The position numbers were made by a program, and so were the translations under genes. Source: Halomonas maura (GTDB lineage: Bacteria > Pseudomonadota > Gammaproteobacteria > Pseudomonadales > Halomonadaceae). Taken from it: a stretch of 64,000 nt of DNA. A model generated the notes under the pieces. That model was not told where the DNA came from, did not search any database, and worked only from the letters and a program-made list of their open reading frames with translations. Position 1 is the stretch's first letter, and each line of letters begins with the position of its first letter. Shown here piece by piece: positions 36,708-43,765 of the stretch. Location: assembly GCF_030409305.1 (NCBI RefSeq), contig NZ_JAUFPQ010000013.1, positions 300,773-364,772 on the forward strand, written 5' to 3'.

Positions 36708-36741
36708 ACGACGAACCCCGGCCACGGCCGGGGTTCGTCGT
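36708..36741. terminator. Bidirectional terminator between convergent genes
   Basis: A 16-bp perfect inverted repeat (36708-36723 and 36726-36741) lies between speE and the convergent small membrane protein gene. On the minus strand the stem is followed by TTTTCG; on the plus strand only TCTCGG follows, so it suits the minus-strand gene best. Confidence 0.75.
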
Positions 36742-36749
36742 CTCGGCGC

Positions 36750-37241
36750 TCACAGTCGTGGTTCGCGCGCCGACGCCGGCTCCGCCTGGCCGCCGGCCAG
36801 GTCGAGGGTCGGCTCGTCCTGGGGGCGCGGGCGACGTGGCGCCGGGCGGGTCACCCGGGCGCTGCCGAGCACGGTGTCCTCGGTCTCCGTCGGCTGTGCC
36901 GCCGAGGTCCAGGCCTGCTCGGCGGCGTGCACCGCGGGACGGCGCTCGAAGGAGCGGGTGACCACGGCGGCGGGGGCGAAGCCGGCGCGCTGGCCGGCCA
37001 GGTGGTACGGCAGCAGCCACAGCTCGGCGAGCAGGCGCAGCCCGATCACGGCCAGCAGCAGCGCGCTGGCGCCCAGGATGAGACGGGGGGCGGCGGCCAG
37101 CCAGCCGGTATCGGCGAGCCAGGGGGTCTGGGCGGCCAGCCACAGGCCGCCAATCGTCAGCAGGCCGATCTGGAGGGCGGCGTGGCAGAACAGCAGGGTG
37201 CGTCGCGGCAGGGGATGACGGGGGAACAGGAAAGACCGCAT
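36750..37241 (-). CDS. Small membrane protein of unknown function (DUF4282-like)
   Basis: The 163-residue protein has two hydrophobic spans (about 18-38 and 48-72) ending in GLRLLAELWLLPYHLAG, then a cytosolic tail rich in Pro, Arg, Thr and Glu (about 85-163). The two-span part recalls DUF4282 proteins, whose role is unknown, but I am not sure of the match. ATG 37241 has an ideal GGAGGAG upstream, which defines this start although the frame is open further. Convergent with speE and divergent from the host-attachment-family gene. Confidence 0.7.
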   Translation of the reverse strand: MRSFLFPRHPLPRRTLLFCHAALQIGLLTIGGLWLAAQTPWLADTGWLAAAPRLILGASALLLAVIGLRLLAELWLLPYHLAGQRAGFAPAAVVTRSFERRPAVHAAEQAWTSAAQPTETEDTVLGSARVTRPAPRRPRPQDEPTLDLAGGQAEPASAREPRL

Positions 37242-37466
37242 GGGAACTCCTCCGGGCGGCGGGGATGGGCGTGCCGGGCGATGGCACCGGCGATCCGGGC
37301 CGGTGGCCGGGCATCCTACCCCAGTCGACGGCCCGGCGGCAGTGTCCGCGGACGCCGACGTCGGGTGTCGCTCGACGCCGTCAGTTGACGCTCCGGGAGT
37401 GCCTTGCCAATGTTGAGAAGGCAGGCGGAGAGTCCTTCGCATGCCTTCCAGCATCAAGGAGCGACT

Positions 37467-37895
37467 ATGACGACCTATATCGTGGTGGCCGATGCAGCCA
37501 GGGCCCGGGTCTTCACCCGGGATGCACTGAAGCTTGAAGAGAAGGACAGCCTGGTGCATGCCGAAGGGCGGCTGCACGAGGGCGACCTGGTGACCGACCG
37601 CAGCGGGGATGTCCACGAGTCGACATCCACGACGGCGCGCTCCGCCGGCGGCGAGAGCGTGGCGACCCAGCATCATGAGACGATCTTCGCCCGCGAAGTC
37701 GCCGATCGCCTCTATCGCGCCCGGGTCGAGAACACCCTGGAGAAGCTGATCCTGGTCGCCCCGCCGCGCTTTCTCGGCCAGCTGCGTGACAAGCTCGATC
37801 CCCCCACCGCCAAGCTGGTGATCCACACCCTGTCCAAGGATCTCACCAAGGCCAGCCTGGCCGACATCCAGAACGCGGTGAGCGACCTGCGCTGA
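37467..37895 (+). CDS. Host attachment protein family (baeRF12-like)
   Basis: The 142-residue soluble protein begins TTYIVVADAARARVF and ends VIHTLSKDLTKASLADIQNAV, which is the pattern of the 'host attachment' family (Rhizobiales attachment protein group, related to the eRF1-like baeRF families). The name comes from Agrobacterium; in free-living gammaproteobacteria a role in attachment is unproven, and a link to stress or ribosome release has been proposed for the wider group. A perfect AAGGAG precedes ATG 37467. TTGACG at 37385 with CAATGT at 37408 (17 nt apart) may be the promoter. Confidence 0.8.
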   Translation: MTTYIVVADAARARVFTRDALKLEEKDSLVHAEGRLHEGDLVTDRSGDVHESTSTTARSAGGESVATQHHETIFAREVADRLYRARVENTLEKLILVAPPRFLGQLRDKLDPPTAKLVIHTLSKDLTKASLADIQNAVSDLR

Positions 37896-38000
37896 CCCGC
37901 CCCCTTCCCGATGCTCCCGCCACGGGGCCGCCTGGCCTCGCGGCGGGATTGCCCGCCCGGTGTTCGATGTCCTCGCGGTGGCGCGACCCGCCCACCAGGC

Positions 38001-38927
38001 TCAGGAGTAGTGGGGCAGGTCGATCTGGTCGCTGCGGCGGATGCCCTCGGTCATCTGCCGGCAGAGCTTGAGAAACTCGCGCATGCCGGTCGCCAGGTAC
38101 TTGTGACGGTGCCAGATGAAGGCGAACTGGCGGCTCAGGTCCAGGTCGGGGGTCGGAATCGGCACCAGGCTGCCGCGGCGGAAGGCATCGCGCAGCGCCA
38201 GCTTGGAGACGCAGCCGATGCCGAGCCCGGACTCCACGGCGCGCTTGATGCCCTCGGTGTGCTCCAGCTCGAGCAGGGTGTTGAAGCGGCCGCGCCGGTG
38301 GCGGGCGGCCTGCTCCAGGGTCAGGCGGGTGCCGGAGCCCTGCTCGCGCATGATCCAGGCCTCGCGCAGCAGCCGGTCGAGTTCCACCGGTCCCTGGTCG
38401 GCCAGGGGATGGCGGGGCGAGCAGAACACCGCCAGCTCGTCCTCGACCCAGGGCTGGGTGATGACGTCGTCGTCCTCGCACTGCCCCTCGATCAGGCCCA
38501 GGTCCAGCTGATGGTGGCGGATCCCCTCGATGATGGTGCGGGTGTTGCGCACCTGGAGGCGGATGCGGCTGCCCGGGTGATGCTGCATGAAGTCGCTGAT
38601 CAGCAGGGTGGCCAGGTAGTTGCCGATGGTCAGGGTGGCGCCCACGTCGAGGGTGCCGATGCCCTGCTGGCCGCGCAGCAGCTCCTCCACTTCCTCGGCA
38701 CGGTCGAGCAGGGCGACGGCCTTGGGCAGCAGCTGGAAGCCCAGGGCATTGAGCTTGAGGCGCTTGCCGATGCGGTCGAGCAGGCGGCAGTCGAACTGGC
38801 GCTCCAGCTCCGCCAGGGCGGTGCTGGCGGCGGACTGGGACAGCGCCAGGGCGCGGGCGGCATGGGAGACGCTCTCGTGCTGGGCCACGGCCACGAACAC
38901 CTCGAGCTGGCGCAGGGTATAGCGCAT
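38001..38927 (-). CDS. finR: LysR-family regulator, FinR-like
   Basis: The 308-residue regulator opens with the LysR winged helix MRYTLRQLEVFVAVAQHESVS (helix-turn-helix about 18-40) and has a LysR effector domain from about residue 92. It is divergent from a ferredoxin-NADP reductase gene, the arrangement of finR-fprA in Pseudomonas, where FinR activates fpr under superoxide and is involved in sulfite/heme pathways. The assignment to FinR rests on this neighbour and on the opening sequence. A 21-bp near-palindrome in the gap is its likely site. Confidence 0.75.
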   Translation of the reverse strand: MRYTLRQLEVFVAVAQHESVSHAARALALSQSAASTALAELERQFDCRLLDRIGKRLKLNALGFQLLPKAVALLDRAEEVEELLRGQQGIGTLDVGATLTIGNYLATLLISDFMQHHPGSRIRLQVRNTRTIIEGIRHHQLDLGLIEGQCEDDDVITQPWVEDELAVFCSPRHPLADQGPVELDRLLREAWIMREQGSGTRLTLEQAARHRRGRFNTLLELEHTEGIKRAVESGLGIGCVSKLALRDAFRRGSLVPIPTPDLDLSRQFAFIWHRHKYLATGMREFLKLCRQMTEGIRRSDQIDLPHYS

Positions 38928-38957
38928 CCGGCGATCTCCACAGGGCTATATCGGTAG

Positions 38958-38978
38958 TATAGATAAGCTTTATCCATA
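38958..38978. promoter_or_regulatory. LysR-type operator between finR and fpr
   Basis: TATAGATAA-GCT-TTATCCATA is a 9+3+9 inverted repeat with one mismatch, contained in the AT-rich finR-fpr gap (144 bp). It fits the T-N11-A type spacing of LysR sites and lies 31 bp from the finR start. Confidence 0.6.
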
Positions 38979-39071
38979 CAATCCATTTAACAGATATTGT
39001 CGCGTCTCTTAGAATCAGCTGCAAAGACATATCGACGCATCTATGCGTTCCTGGAATATATAGGAGCCGGC

Positions 39072-39848
39072 ATGAGCAAGTTCGCCCTGGAAGAAGTCCT
39101 CAGCGTCCATCACTGGAACGACACCCTGTTCAGCTTCAAGACCACCCGGGAGCGCAGCCTGCGCTTCAAGAACGGCCAGTTCGTGATGATCGGCCTGGAG
39201 GTGGAGGGCAAGCCACTGATGCGGGCCTACTCCATCGCCAGCCCCAACTACGAGGATCACCTGGAGTTCTTCAGCATCAAGGTGCCCGACGGCCCGCTGA
39301 CCTCGCGCCTCCAGCACCTCAAGGTCGGCGACCAGATCATGGTCAGCCGCAAGCCCACCGGCACCCTGGTCACCGATGACCTGCTGCCGGGGCGTAACCT
39401 CTACCTGCTCTCCACCGGCACCGGGCTGGCCCCGTTCATGAGCCTGATCCAGGATCCCGAGGCCTACGAGCGCTTCGAGAAGATCGTGGTGGTGCACGGC
39501 GTGCGTACCGTGAGCGAGCTGGCCTATGCCGACTTCATCACCCAGGAGCTGCCGGCCCACGAGTACCTGGGCGAGGAGATCAGCGAGAAGCTGGTCTACT
39601 ACCCCACGGTGACCCGGGAGGAGTTCCACACCATGGGTCGTCTGACCGACCATATTCGTAGCGGCAAGCTCGCCGAGGACACCGGCCTGCCGGCCCTGGA
39701 CCCCAAGCAGGATCGCGCCATGATCTGCGGCAGCCCGGCGATGCTCGACGACACCAGCGACCTGCTCGACGAGCTCGGCTTCAATATCTCGCCGCGCATG
39801 GGCGAGCCCGGCGACTACGTGATCGAGCGCGCCTTCGTCGAGAAATGA
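39072..39848 (+). CDS. fpr: Ferredoxin-NADP+ reductase
   Basis: FAD enzyme that exchanges electrons between NADPH and ferredoxin or flavodoxin; in gammaproteobacteria it supports repair of iron-sulfur clusters. The 258-residue protein has the FAD-binding RAYSIASPNYEDHLEFFS block near residue 50, the NADP-binding STGTGLAPFMSLIQD near 113 and the ICGSPAML and C-terminal YVIERAFVEK motifs of bacterial Fpr. ATG 39072 follows TAGGAG. Divergent from the FinR-like regulator that likely activates it. Confidence 0.93.
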   Translation: MSKFALEEVLSVHHWNDTLFSFKTTRERSLRFKNGQFVMIGLEVEGKPLMRAYSIASPNYEDHLEFFSIKVPDGPLTSRLQHLKVGDQIMVSRKPTGTLVTDDLLPGRNLYLLSTGTGLAPFMSLIQDPEAYERFEKIVVVHGVRTVSELAYADFITQELPAHEYLGEEISEKLVYYPTVTREEFHTMGRLTDHIRSGKLAEDTGLPALDPKQDRAMICGSPAMLDDTSDLLDELGFNISPRMGEPGDYVIERAFVEK

Positions 39849-39895
39849 GCGACCCGGCTTCGCCGGGAGCGATAGCCGTAAGCTTGAAGCTGGAA

Positions 39896-39928
39896 GACCC
39901 CCCGTGGCCTGGCCACGGGGGGTCCGTT
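39896..39928 (+). terminator. Terminator of fpr
   Basis: A 12-bp perfect stem (39896-39907 with 39913-39924) with loop CCTGG is followed by CGTTTG. Directly before it, 39880-39896 holds two degenerate copies of a heptamer (AGCTTGA, AGCTGGA) related to the array downstream. Confidence 0.75.
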
Positions 39929-39954
39929 TGCAGCGGCTGGTAGTACGCTGACTG

Positions 39955-40056
39955 GCTTCGAGCTTCGAGCTTCGAGCTTCGAGCTTCGAGCTTCGAGCTT
40001 CGAGCTTCGAGCTTCGAGCTTCGAGCTTCGAGCTTCGAGCTTCGAGCTTCGAGCTT
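39955..40056. repeat. Heptamer tandem array, unit GCTTCGA
   Basis: About 14.5 perfect copies of a 7-bp unit occupy 102 bp between the fpr terminator and the GntR gene. Being 7 bp, the array codes for a 7-residue repeat in a spurious minus-strand frame. A second array of a unit differing by one base (GCTTAGA) lies beside glnK at 62262-62327. Confidence 0.95.
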
Positions 40057-40115
40057 ATGGCCCCCGGCCAAGCCTGCTAGAATTCCCGCCTTCATGTCCC
40101 CTACAAGGCATTGCC

Positions 40116-40895
40116 GTGCTGTCCCTGCTGGTCGATCGCATCTCCCGACACCTCGAGCAGTCCCCCAGGTCGCCCAAGTATCTGTGCATGCGTGATGCCA
40201 TCATCGAGCTGATCGTCGAGGGATGGCTACCGGAAGGGACGCGGCTGCCTACCGAGCAGGAACTGGCCGCCGCCCTGCCGCTGAGCCTGGGGACCGTGCA
40301 GAAGGCCCTGCGCGACCTGGTGGAAAGTGGTGAGCTCTATCGTCAGCGTCGCTTGGGCACCTTCGTCGCCGGCGGCGACCATCGACGCGAGATCACCACC
40401 CCGGCCTTCGGCTTCCTGCGTCCCGACGGGACCCGGGTCCGCATGGTCTTCATCCGGCTACTCAAGCGTGAACGGCTCACCCGCCAGGGGGCCTGGAGCG
40501 AGTTGCTGGGCGACGGCCCGAGCGGCCACGTGCGCCTGGTGCGGCAGGACCGCATCGACGGGGCCTTCGACTGCCATACCGAGATCTACCTGCGAGGCGA
40601 CATGGCCGGCTCCCTGCTCGAGATGCCGGCCGAGGCCCTGGAGCACGATAGCGTGCTGCCCCTGCTCGAGGCCCGGGGGCGGCTGACGGTCAGCCACGCC
40701 GAGAACCGGGTGCGCCTGGTGCGCCTGCCCAAGGCCGTGGCCCGGGTCATGCTGCCCGACCTGGCCGAGACACCGCCCCTGGGGTTGCGCCTCGAGACCC
40801 TCTATCGGCTGGCCGACGACATCACCGTCGCCTGGCAGATCATGCACATCCCCGCCAACGACTACCGCCTCTCCCTGCGCACCCAACTGCGCTAG
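40116..40895 (+). CDS. GntR-family regulator with UTRA-like effector domain
   Basis: The 259-residue protein has a GntR winged helix at about 20-85 (CMRDAIIELIVEGWLPEGTRLPTEQELA..SLGTVQKALRDLVESG) and a C-terminal domain of about 150 residues that looks like the UTRA/HutC effector fold. It starts at a GTG with AAGG 7 nt upstream. It is the gene just before the Rieske oxygenase block, in the same direction, so it could sense the same or a related substrate. A perfect 16-bp palindrome at 40984-40999, overlapping the block A promoter, is a natural candidate site for it. Confidence 0.8.
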   Translation: MLSLLVDRISRHLEQSPRSPKYLCMRDAIIELIVEGWLPEGTRLPTEQELAAALPLSLGTVQKALRDLVESGELYRQRRLGTFVAGGDHRREITTPAFGFLRPDGTRVRMVFIRLLKRERLTRQGAWSELLGDGPSGHVRLVRQDRIDGAFDCHTEIYLRGDMAGSLLEMPAEALEHDSVLPLLEARGRLTVSHAENRVRLVRLPKAVARVMLPDLAETPPLGLRLETLYRLADDITVAWQIMHIPANDYRLSLRTQLR

Positions 40896-40983
40896 CCATG
40901 TGACCCCCTCGTGTCACGGGACCGTCTCGTCTGTCGGGCCGACGCTCAGGTGGGCGGACCCGGGTGTATCGGACTGTCCGCCA

Positions 40984-41025
40984 AATACTATATAGTATTG
41001 ACAGGATGAGTGGCCCGCCTATACT
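40984..41025 (+). promoter_or_regulatory. Block A promoter with overlapping palindrome
   Basis: TTGACA (40998-41003) and TATACT (41020-41025), 16 nt apart, form a near-consensus sigma70 promoter. The perfect palindrome AATACTATATAGTATT (40984-40999) overlaps the first two bases of the -35. The IclR-type operator begins 14 nt after the -10. Confidence 0.75.
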
Positions 41026-41038
41026 GGGGCGCATTGGA

Positions 41039-41067
41039 TCAAATAATAAATATGGTTTCTTATTTGA
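41039..41067. promoter_or_regulatory. Island operator, copy 1 (perfect)
   Basis: Pattern TCAAATA-N2-AAA-N5-TTT-N2-TATTTGA with both arms intact; the outer symmetry extends to GGATC on both sides (41036-41070). It lies just after the block A promoter, 48 bp before the Rieske ferredoxin ATG. Confidence 0.75.
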
Positions 41068-41114
41068 TCCGGCCTGGGATGACCCATCACTCCCCGATCG
41101 ATGAGGAACACGTC

Positions 41115-41432
41115 ATGAGTTGGACCCCCGTCTGCAAGACCGACCAGGTGCAGGAAGACTTTCCCTATTCCGCGAAGATCGACGGCAAGGAGATCGGCGT
41201 CTATGTGCTCGATGGCGAGTACTACGCCCTCGAGGACGTCTGCCCCCACGCCTATGCCCTGCTGTCCCAGGGCTTCGTCGAGGACGGCCAGGTGGAGTGC
41301 CCGCTCCACGAGGCCACCTTCGACATCAAGACCGGCCAGTGCCTGCGAGAGCCGGCCGATCGTGACCTCCACGTCTATCCGGTGCGGATCATCGACGACG
41401 AGGTTCAACTGCAGGTGAGCGAGGAGAGCTAA
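41115..41432 (+). CDS. Rieske [2Fe-2S] ferredoxin of a ring-hydroxylating oxygenase
   Basis: Small electron carrier of 105 residues that should pass electrons from the reductase (43766-44971) to the oxygenase (41795-42826). Rieske cluster ligands are C43-P-H45 and C62-P-L-H65, spaced as in biphenyl-type ferredoxins. The start is the ATG at 41115, preceded by GAGGAA; the frame is open upstream through the operator, but that stretch is the promoter region. First gene of block A; the next gene begins 3 nt after its stop. Confidence 0.92.
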   Translation: MSWTPVCKTDQVQEDFPYSAKIDGKEIGVYVLDGEYYALEDVCPHAYALLSQGFVEDGQVECPLHEATFDIKTGQCLREPADRDLHVYPVRIIDDEVQLQVSEES

Positions 41433-41435
41433 GGC

Positions 41436-41741
41436 ATGGCCCAGCAAGACTACAACCCCCAACTGAAGACCTGGCAGCGCATCATCCCCTCCAGCGAGCC
41501 CGGCCAGGGCCACATCGAGGTGCCGGGCGGCTTCGCCAACCCCGTCTGGCAGACCCGTCAGAGCGTGCCGGGGCCCTTCGAACTGGAACTGGTGGAGGCC
41601 CTCGAGGAGGTGTTCGCCGAGGGAGTGACCGAGCTGGACGCCCTGGTCGACGGCCTCAATGCGCGCGATCGCCATGACCGCAATGGCCGGCCCTGGACCC
41701 AGGAGAGCTTCCTTCGGGAGATGGCGGTCCTGGGGCAGTAA
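41436..41741 (+). CDS. Small protein with recombinase-like HTH motif
   Basis: The 101-residue protein has an N-terminal region (1-45) with several Pro, Gly and Trp residues, and a C-terminal helical half ending ALVDGLNARDRHDRNGRPWTQ and SFLREMAVLG. That ending closely recalls the helix-turn-helix of the 'recombinase' domain of large serine recombinases (LNxRG...GxPWT...). No catalytic serine-recombinase part is present, so it is not a recombinase. Its place between the Rieske ferredoxin and oxygenase genes suggests a structural or regulatory role in the oxygenase system. I do not know its function. Confidence 0.7.
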   Translation: MAQQDYNPQLKTWQRIIPSSEPGQGHIEVPGGFANPVWQTRQSVPGPFELELVEALEEVFAEGVTELDALVDGLNARDRHDRNGRPWTQESFLREMAVLGQ

Positions 41742-41794
41742 GCCCCCGGTAGCCGACACCCACGTCTTCGCACAATCAACAACGAGGTCGAGTC

Positions 41795-42826
41795 ATGACT
41801 AGTGCATCCTCCGACGCCGCCGCCGTTCAGGATTACCTGGATAGCGGCCTGCGCTCGCTGTGGTATCCCGTCGCCGCCAGCTGGGAGGTCGGCAGCAATC
41901 CCCTGGGCATCACCCGCCTGGGCGAGAACCTGGTGCTGTGGCGCGGCCATGACGGCACCCTGCATGCCATCGAGGACCGCTGCCCCCACCGCGGCGCCCG
42001 CCTCTCCAAGGGCTGGAACCTGGGCGACCGCCTGGCCTGCTGGTACCACGGGGTCGAGGTCAACGGCGAGGGCGAGGTCTGCGATGTCCCGGCGATCAGC
42101 AACAGCCCGCTGGTCGGCCAGCCCTGTGTGCGCCGCTACCCCATCCAGGAGGCCCACGGCGCCATCTTCGTCTACTTCGGTACCGCGCCGGACGAGGAGC
42201 CCGGCGAGCTGGAGCTGCCGGAGCAGCTAGCCGACGCCGAGACCTACGGCCATTTCCTGTGCACCGCCACCTGGAAGTGCAACTACCAGTATGCCGTCGA
42301 CAACGTCATGGACCCGATGCACGGCACCTACCTGCACTCGGATTCCCATTCCATGGCCGAGGGCGACCGCCAGGCCGAGATGGTGCTCGAGCCCACCGAG
42401 AGCGGCTTCATCTTCAAGAAGACCGGCCAGACCGGCGTCAACTTCGACTGGGTGGAATACGGCAACACCGGCGCCCTCTGGCTGCGCCTGTCGATCCCCT
42501 ACCAGCAGCGCTTCGGACCGGGCGGCCCCTTCTGGATCGTCGGCATGGCCGTGCCCGAGGACAAGGTCAACACCCGGGTGTTCTTCTGGCGGGTGCGCAA
42601 GGTCGATGGCTGGCAGCGTCAGGTGTGGCGCTTCTTCTACCGCACCAAGCTCGAACGGCTGCACTGGGACGTCCTGGAGCAGGATCGCATCATCCTCGAG
42701 AACCTGGCGCCCGACGCCCGTCATCACGAGAACCTCTACCAGCACGACGTGGGCCTCTCAAGGCTGCGCCGGGTGATGCTGAAGATGGCCAAGAAGCAGC
42801 TGGCCGCGCGCCAGCAGGCGGCCTGA
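41795..42826 (+). CDS. Rieske non-heme iron oxygenase, single-subunit alpha type
   Basis: Terminal oxygenase of block A, 343 residues. The N-terminal Rieske domain holds C63-x-H65 and C82-x2-H85; the catalytic domain has the mononuclear iron motif N170-x2-D173-x2-H176-x4-H181 (NVMDPMHGTYLH). No beta subunit gene is present, so it is likely an alpha-only trimer like phthalate, carbazole or vanillate oxygenases, which hydroxylate or O-demethylate aromatic acids. The substrate is unknown. Electrons should come from the adjacent ferredoxin and reductase, a three-component system. The SDR starts 1 nt after its stop. Confidence 0.92.
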   Translation: MTSASSDAAAVQDYLDSGLRSLWYPVAASWEVGSNPLGITRLGENLVLWRGHDGTLHAIEDRCPHRGARLSKGWNLGDRLACWYHGVEVNGEGEVCDVPAISNSPLVGQPCVRRYPIQEAHGAIFVYFGTAPDEEPGELELPEQLADAETYGHFLCTATWKCNYQYAVDNVMDPMHGTYLHSDSHSMAEGDRQAEMVLEPTESGFIFKKTGQTGVNFDWVEYGNTGALWLRLSIPYQQRFGPGGPFWIVGMAVPEDKVNTRVFFWRVRKVDGWQRQVWRFFYRTKLERLHWDVLEQDRIILENLAPDARHHENLYQHDVGLSRLRRVMLKMAKKQLAARQQAA

Positions 42827-42827
42827 G

Positions 42828-43583
42828 ATGGCGCAGATGCTTTCCGGCAAGCGCATCCTGGTGACCGGCGCCGCGCGCGGCCTGGGGCGCAGCGTCGCCG
42901 AGGCCGCCGCCGCCGAGGGCGCCCGGCTGGTGATCAGCGACATCCTCGAGGCCGAGTTGGAGCAGACCGCCGCGGCGCTGCGCGAGGGCGGCGCCGAGGT
43001 CGAGGCACATGTCATCGACCAGGCCGACCCCGCCTCCATCGAGGCGGGCATGGCCCGCCTCGCCGACGGCGGCCCCCTGGACGGGCTGGTCAACAACGCC
43101 GCCATCGCCACCGGCGTCGGCGGCGAGACGCTGATGGACTACGACATAGCCCTCTGGGACCGGGTGATGACGGTCAACGTGCGCGGTGCCTGGCTGATGA
43201 CCCGGGCCGCCGTGCCGCTGCTCGAGGCCGCCGGCGGCGGCCGGGTGGTCAACCTGGCCTCGGACACCGCCCTGTGGGGTGCCCCCAGGCTGATGGCCTA
43301 TGTGGCCAGCAAGGGCGCGGTGATCGCCATGACCCGCGCCATGGCCAGGGAACTCGGCGAGCGCGAGATCGGTGTCAACGCCGTCGCCCCGGGGCTGACC
43401 CACTGCGAGGCCACCGAGTATGTCCCCCAGGAGCGCTACGACTTCTATGCCCAGGGCCGAGCCCTGAAACGCGAACAGCAGCCCGACGACGTGGACGGCA
43501 CCATCCTCTACCTGCTGTCGGACTGGTCGACCTTCGTCACCGGGCAGGTGATCCCGGTCAACGGTGGCTTCGTCTTCAACTAA
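42828..43583 (+). CDS. SDR-family dehydrogenase (cis-diol dehydrogenase candidate)
   Basis: Classical short-chain dehydrogenase of 251 residues with the cofactor motif TGAARGLG at 13-20, an Asp after beta-2 (ISD) that favours NAD, and the full catalytic set S145, Y158 and K162 (YVASK). Its position right after the Rieske oxygenase fits a dehydrogenase that re-aromatises a cis-dihydrodiol or oxidises a hydroxylated product. ATG 42828 follows the previous stop by 1 nt. Its own stop codon TAA is part of the direct repeat that flanks the inserted element downstream. Confidence 0.88.
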   Translation: MAQMLSGKRILVTGAARGLGRSVAEAAAAEGARLVISDILEAELEQTAAALREGGAEVEAHVIDQADPASIEAGMARLADGGPLDGLVNNAAIATGVGGETLMDYDIALWDRVMTVNVRGAWLMTRAAVPLLEAAGGGRVVNLASDTALWGAPRLMAYVASKGAVIAMTRAMARELGEREIGVNAVAPGLTHCEATEYVPQERYDFYAQGRALKREQQPDDVDGTILYLLSDWSTFVTGQVIPVNGGFVFN

Positions 43584-43750
43584 GAGAGCATTTCCAAACT
43601 TTCAGTGGCAATGGGCGCCGGGGATAAGGCGAAGCGAGGGTCCTTTGCCATGGATGGCAAAGGTAGCGCCCAGGGAAGGGTTCACAGCGCCCTCGCGAAG
43701 GCTTGTCGCCGGAAAGCCCGCCTCCACCAGTTGGGTTTTGAAAGGAGCTC
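43584..43750. mobile_element. MITE-like element, 167 bp, inserted in block A
   Basis: The segment starts GAGAGC and ends GAGCTC; its two ends are imperfect inverted repeats (12 of 16 terminal bases match). It is flanked by the direct repeat TAA, extendable to CTAAG (43580-43584 and 43750-43754). GAG ends with a TNA target duplication fit the IS1031 subgroup of the IS5 family. Inside are the perfect hairpin TTTGCCAT-GG-ATGGCAAA (43643-43660) and the partly complementary GGCGAAGCGAGGG and CCCTCGCGAAGGC. It has no open frame of note, so it would depend on a transposase elsewhere. Confidence 0.65.
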
Positions 43751-43765
43751 TAAGGAGCGGCGAAC

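Noticed and set aside
37467..37895. Prophage remnant suggested by the host-attachment name
   Set aside because: The family name refers to bacterial attachment to plant cells; no phage genes surround it.
39955..40056. CRISPR-like array
   Set aside because: Units are 7 bp and contiguous, with no spacers and no cas genes.
39781..40095. Minus-strand frame encoding a KLEARSS repeat protein
   Set aside because: It is only the translation of the 7-bp tandem array, without a good ribosome-binding site or a non-repetitive core.
41436..41741. Serine recombinase marking a genomic island border
   Set aside because: The protein has only the HTH-like end and no resolvase catalytic domain; no att-like repeats were seen around the island.
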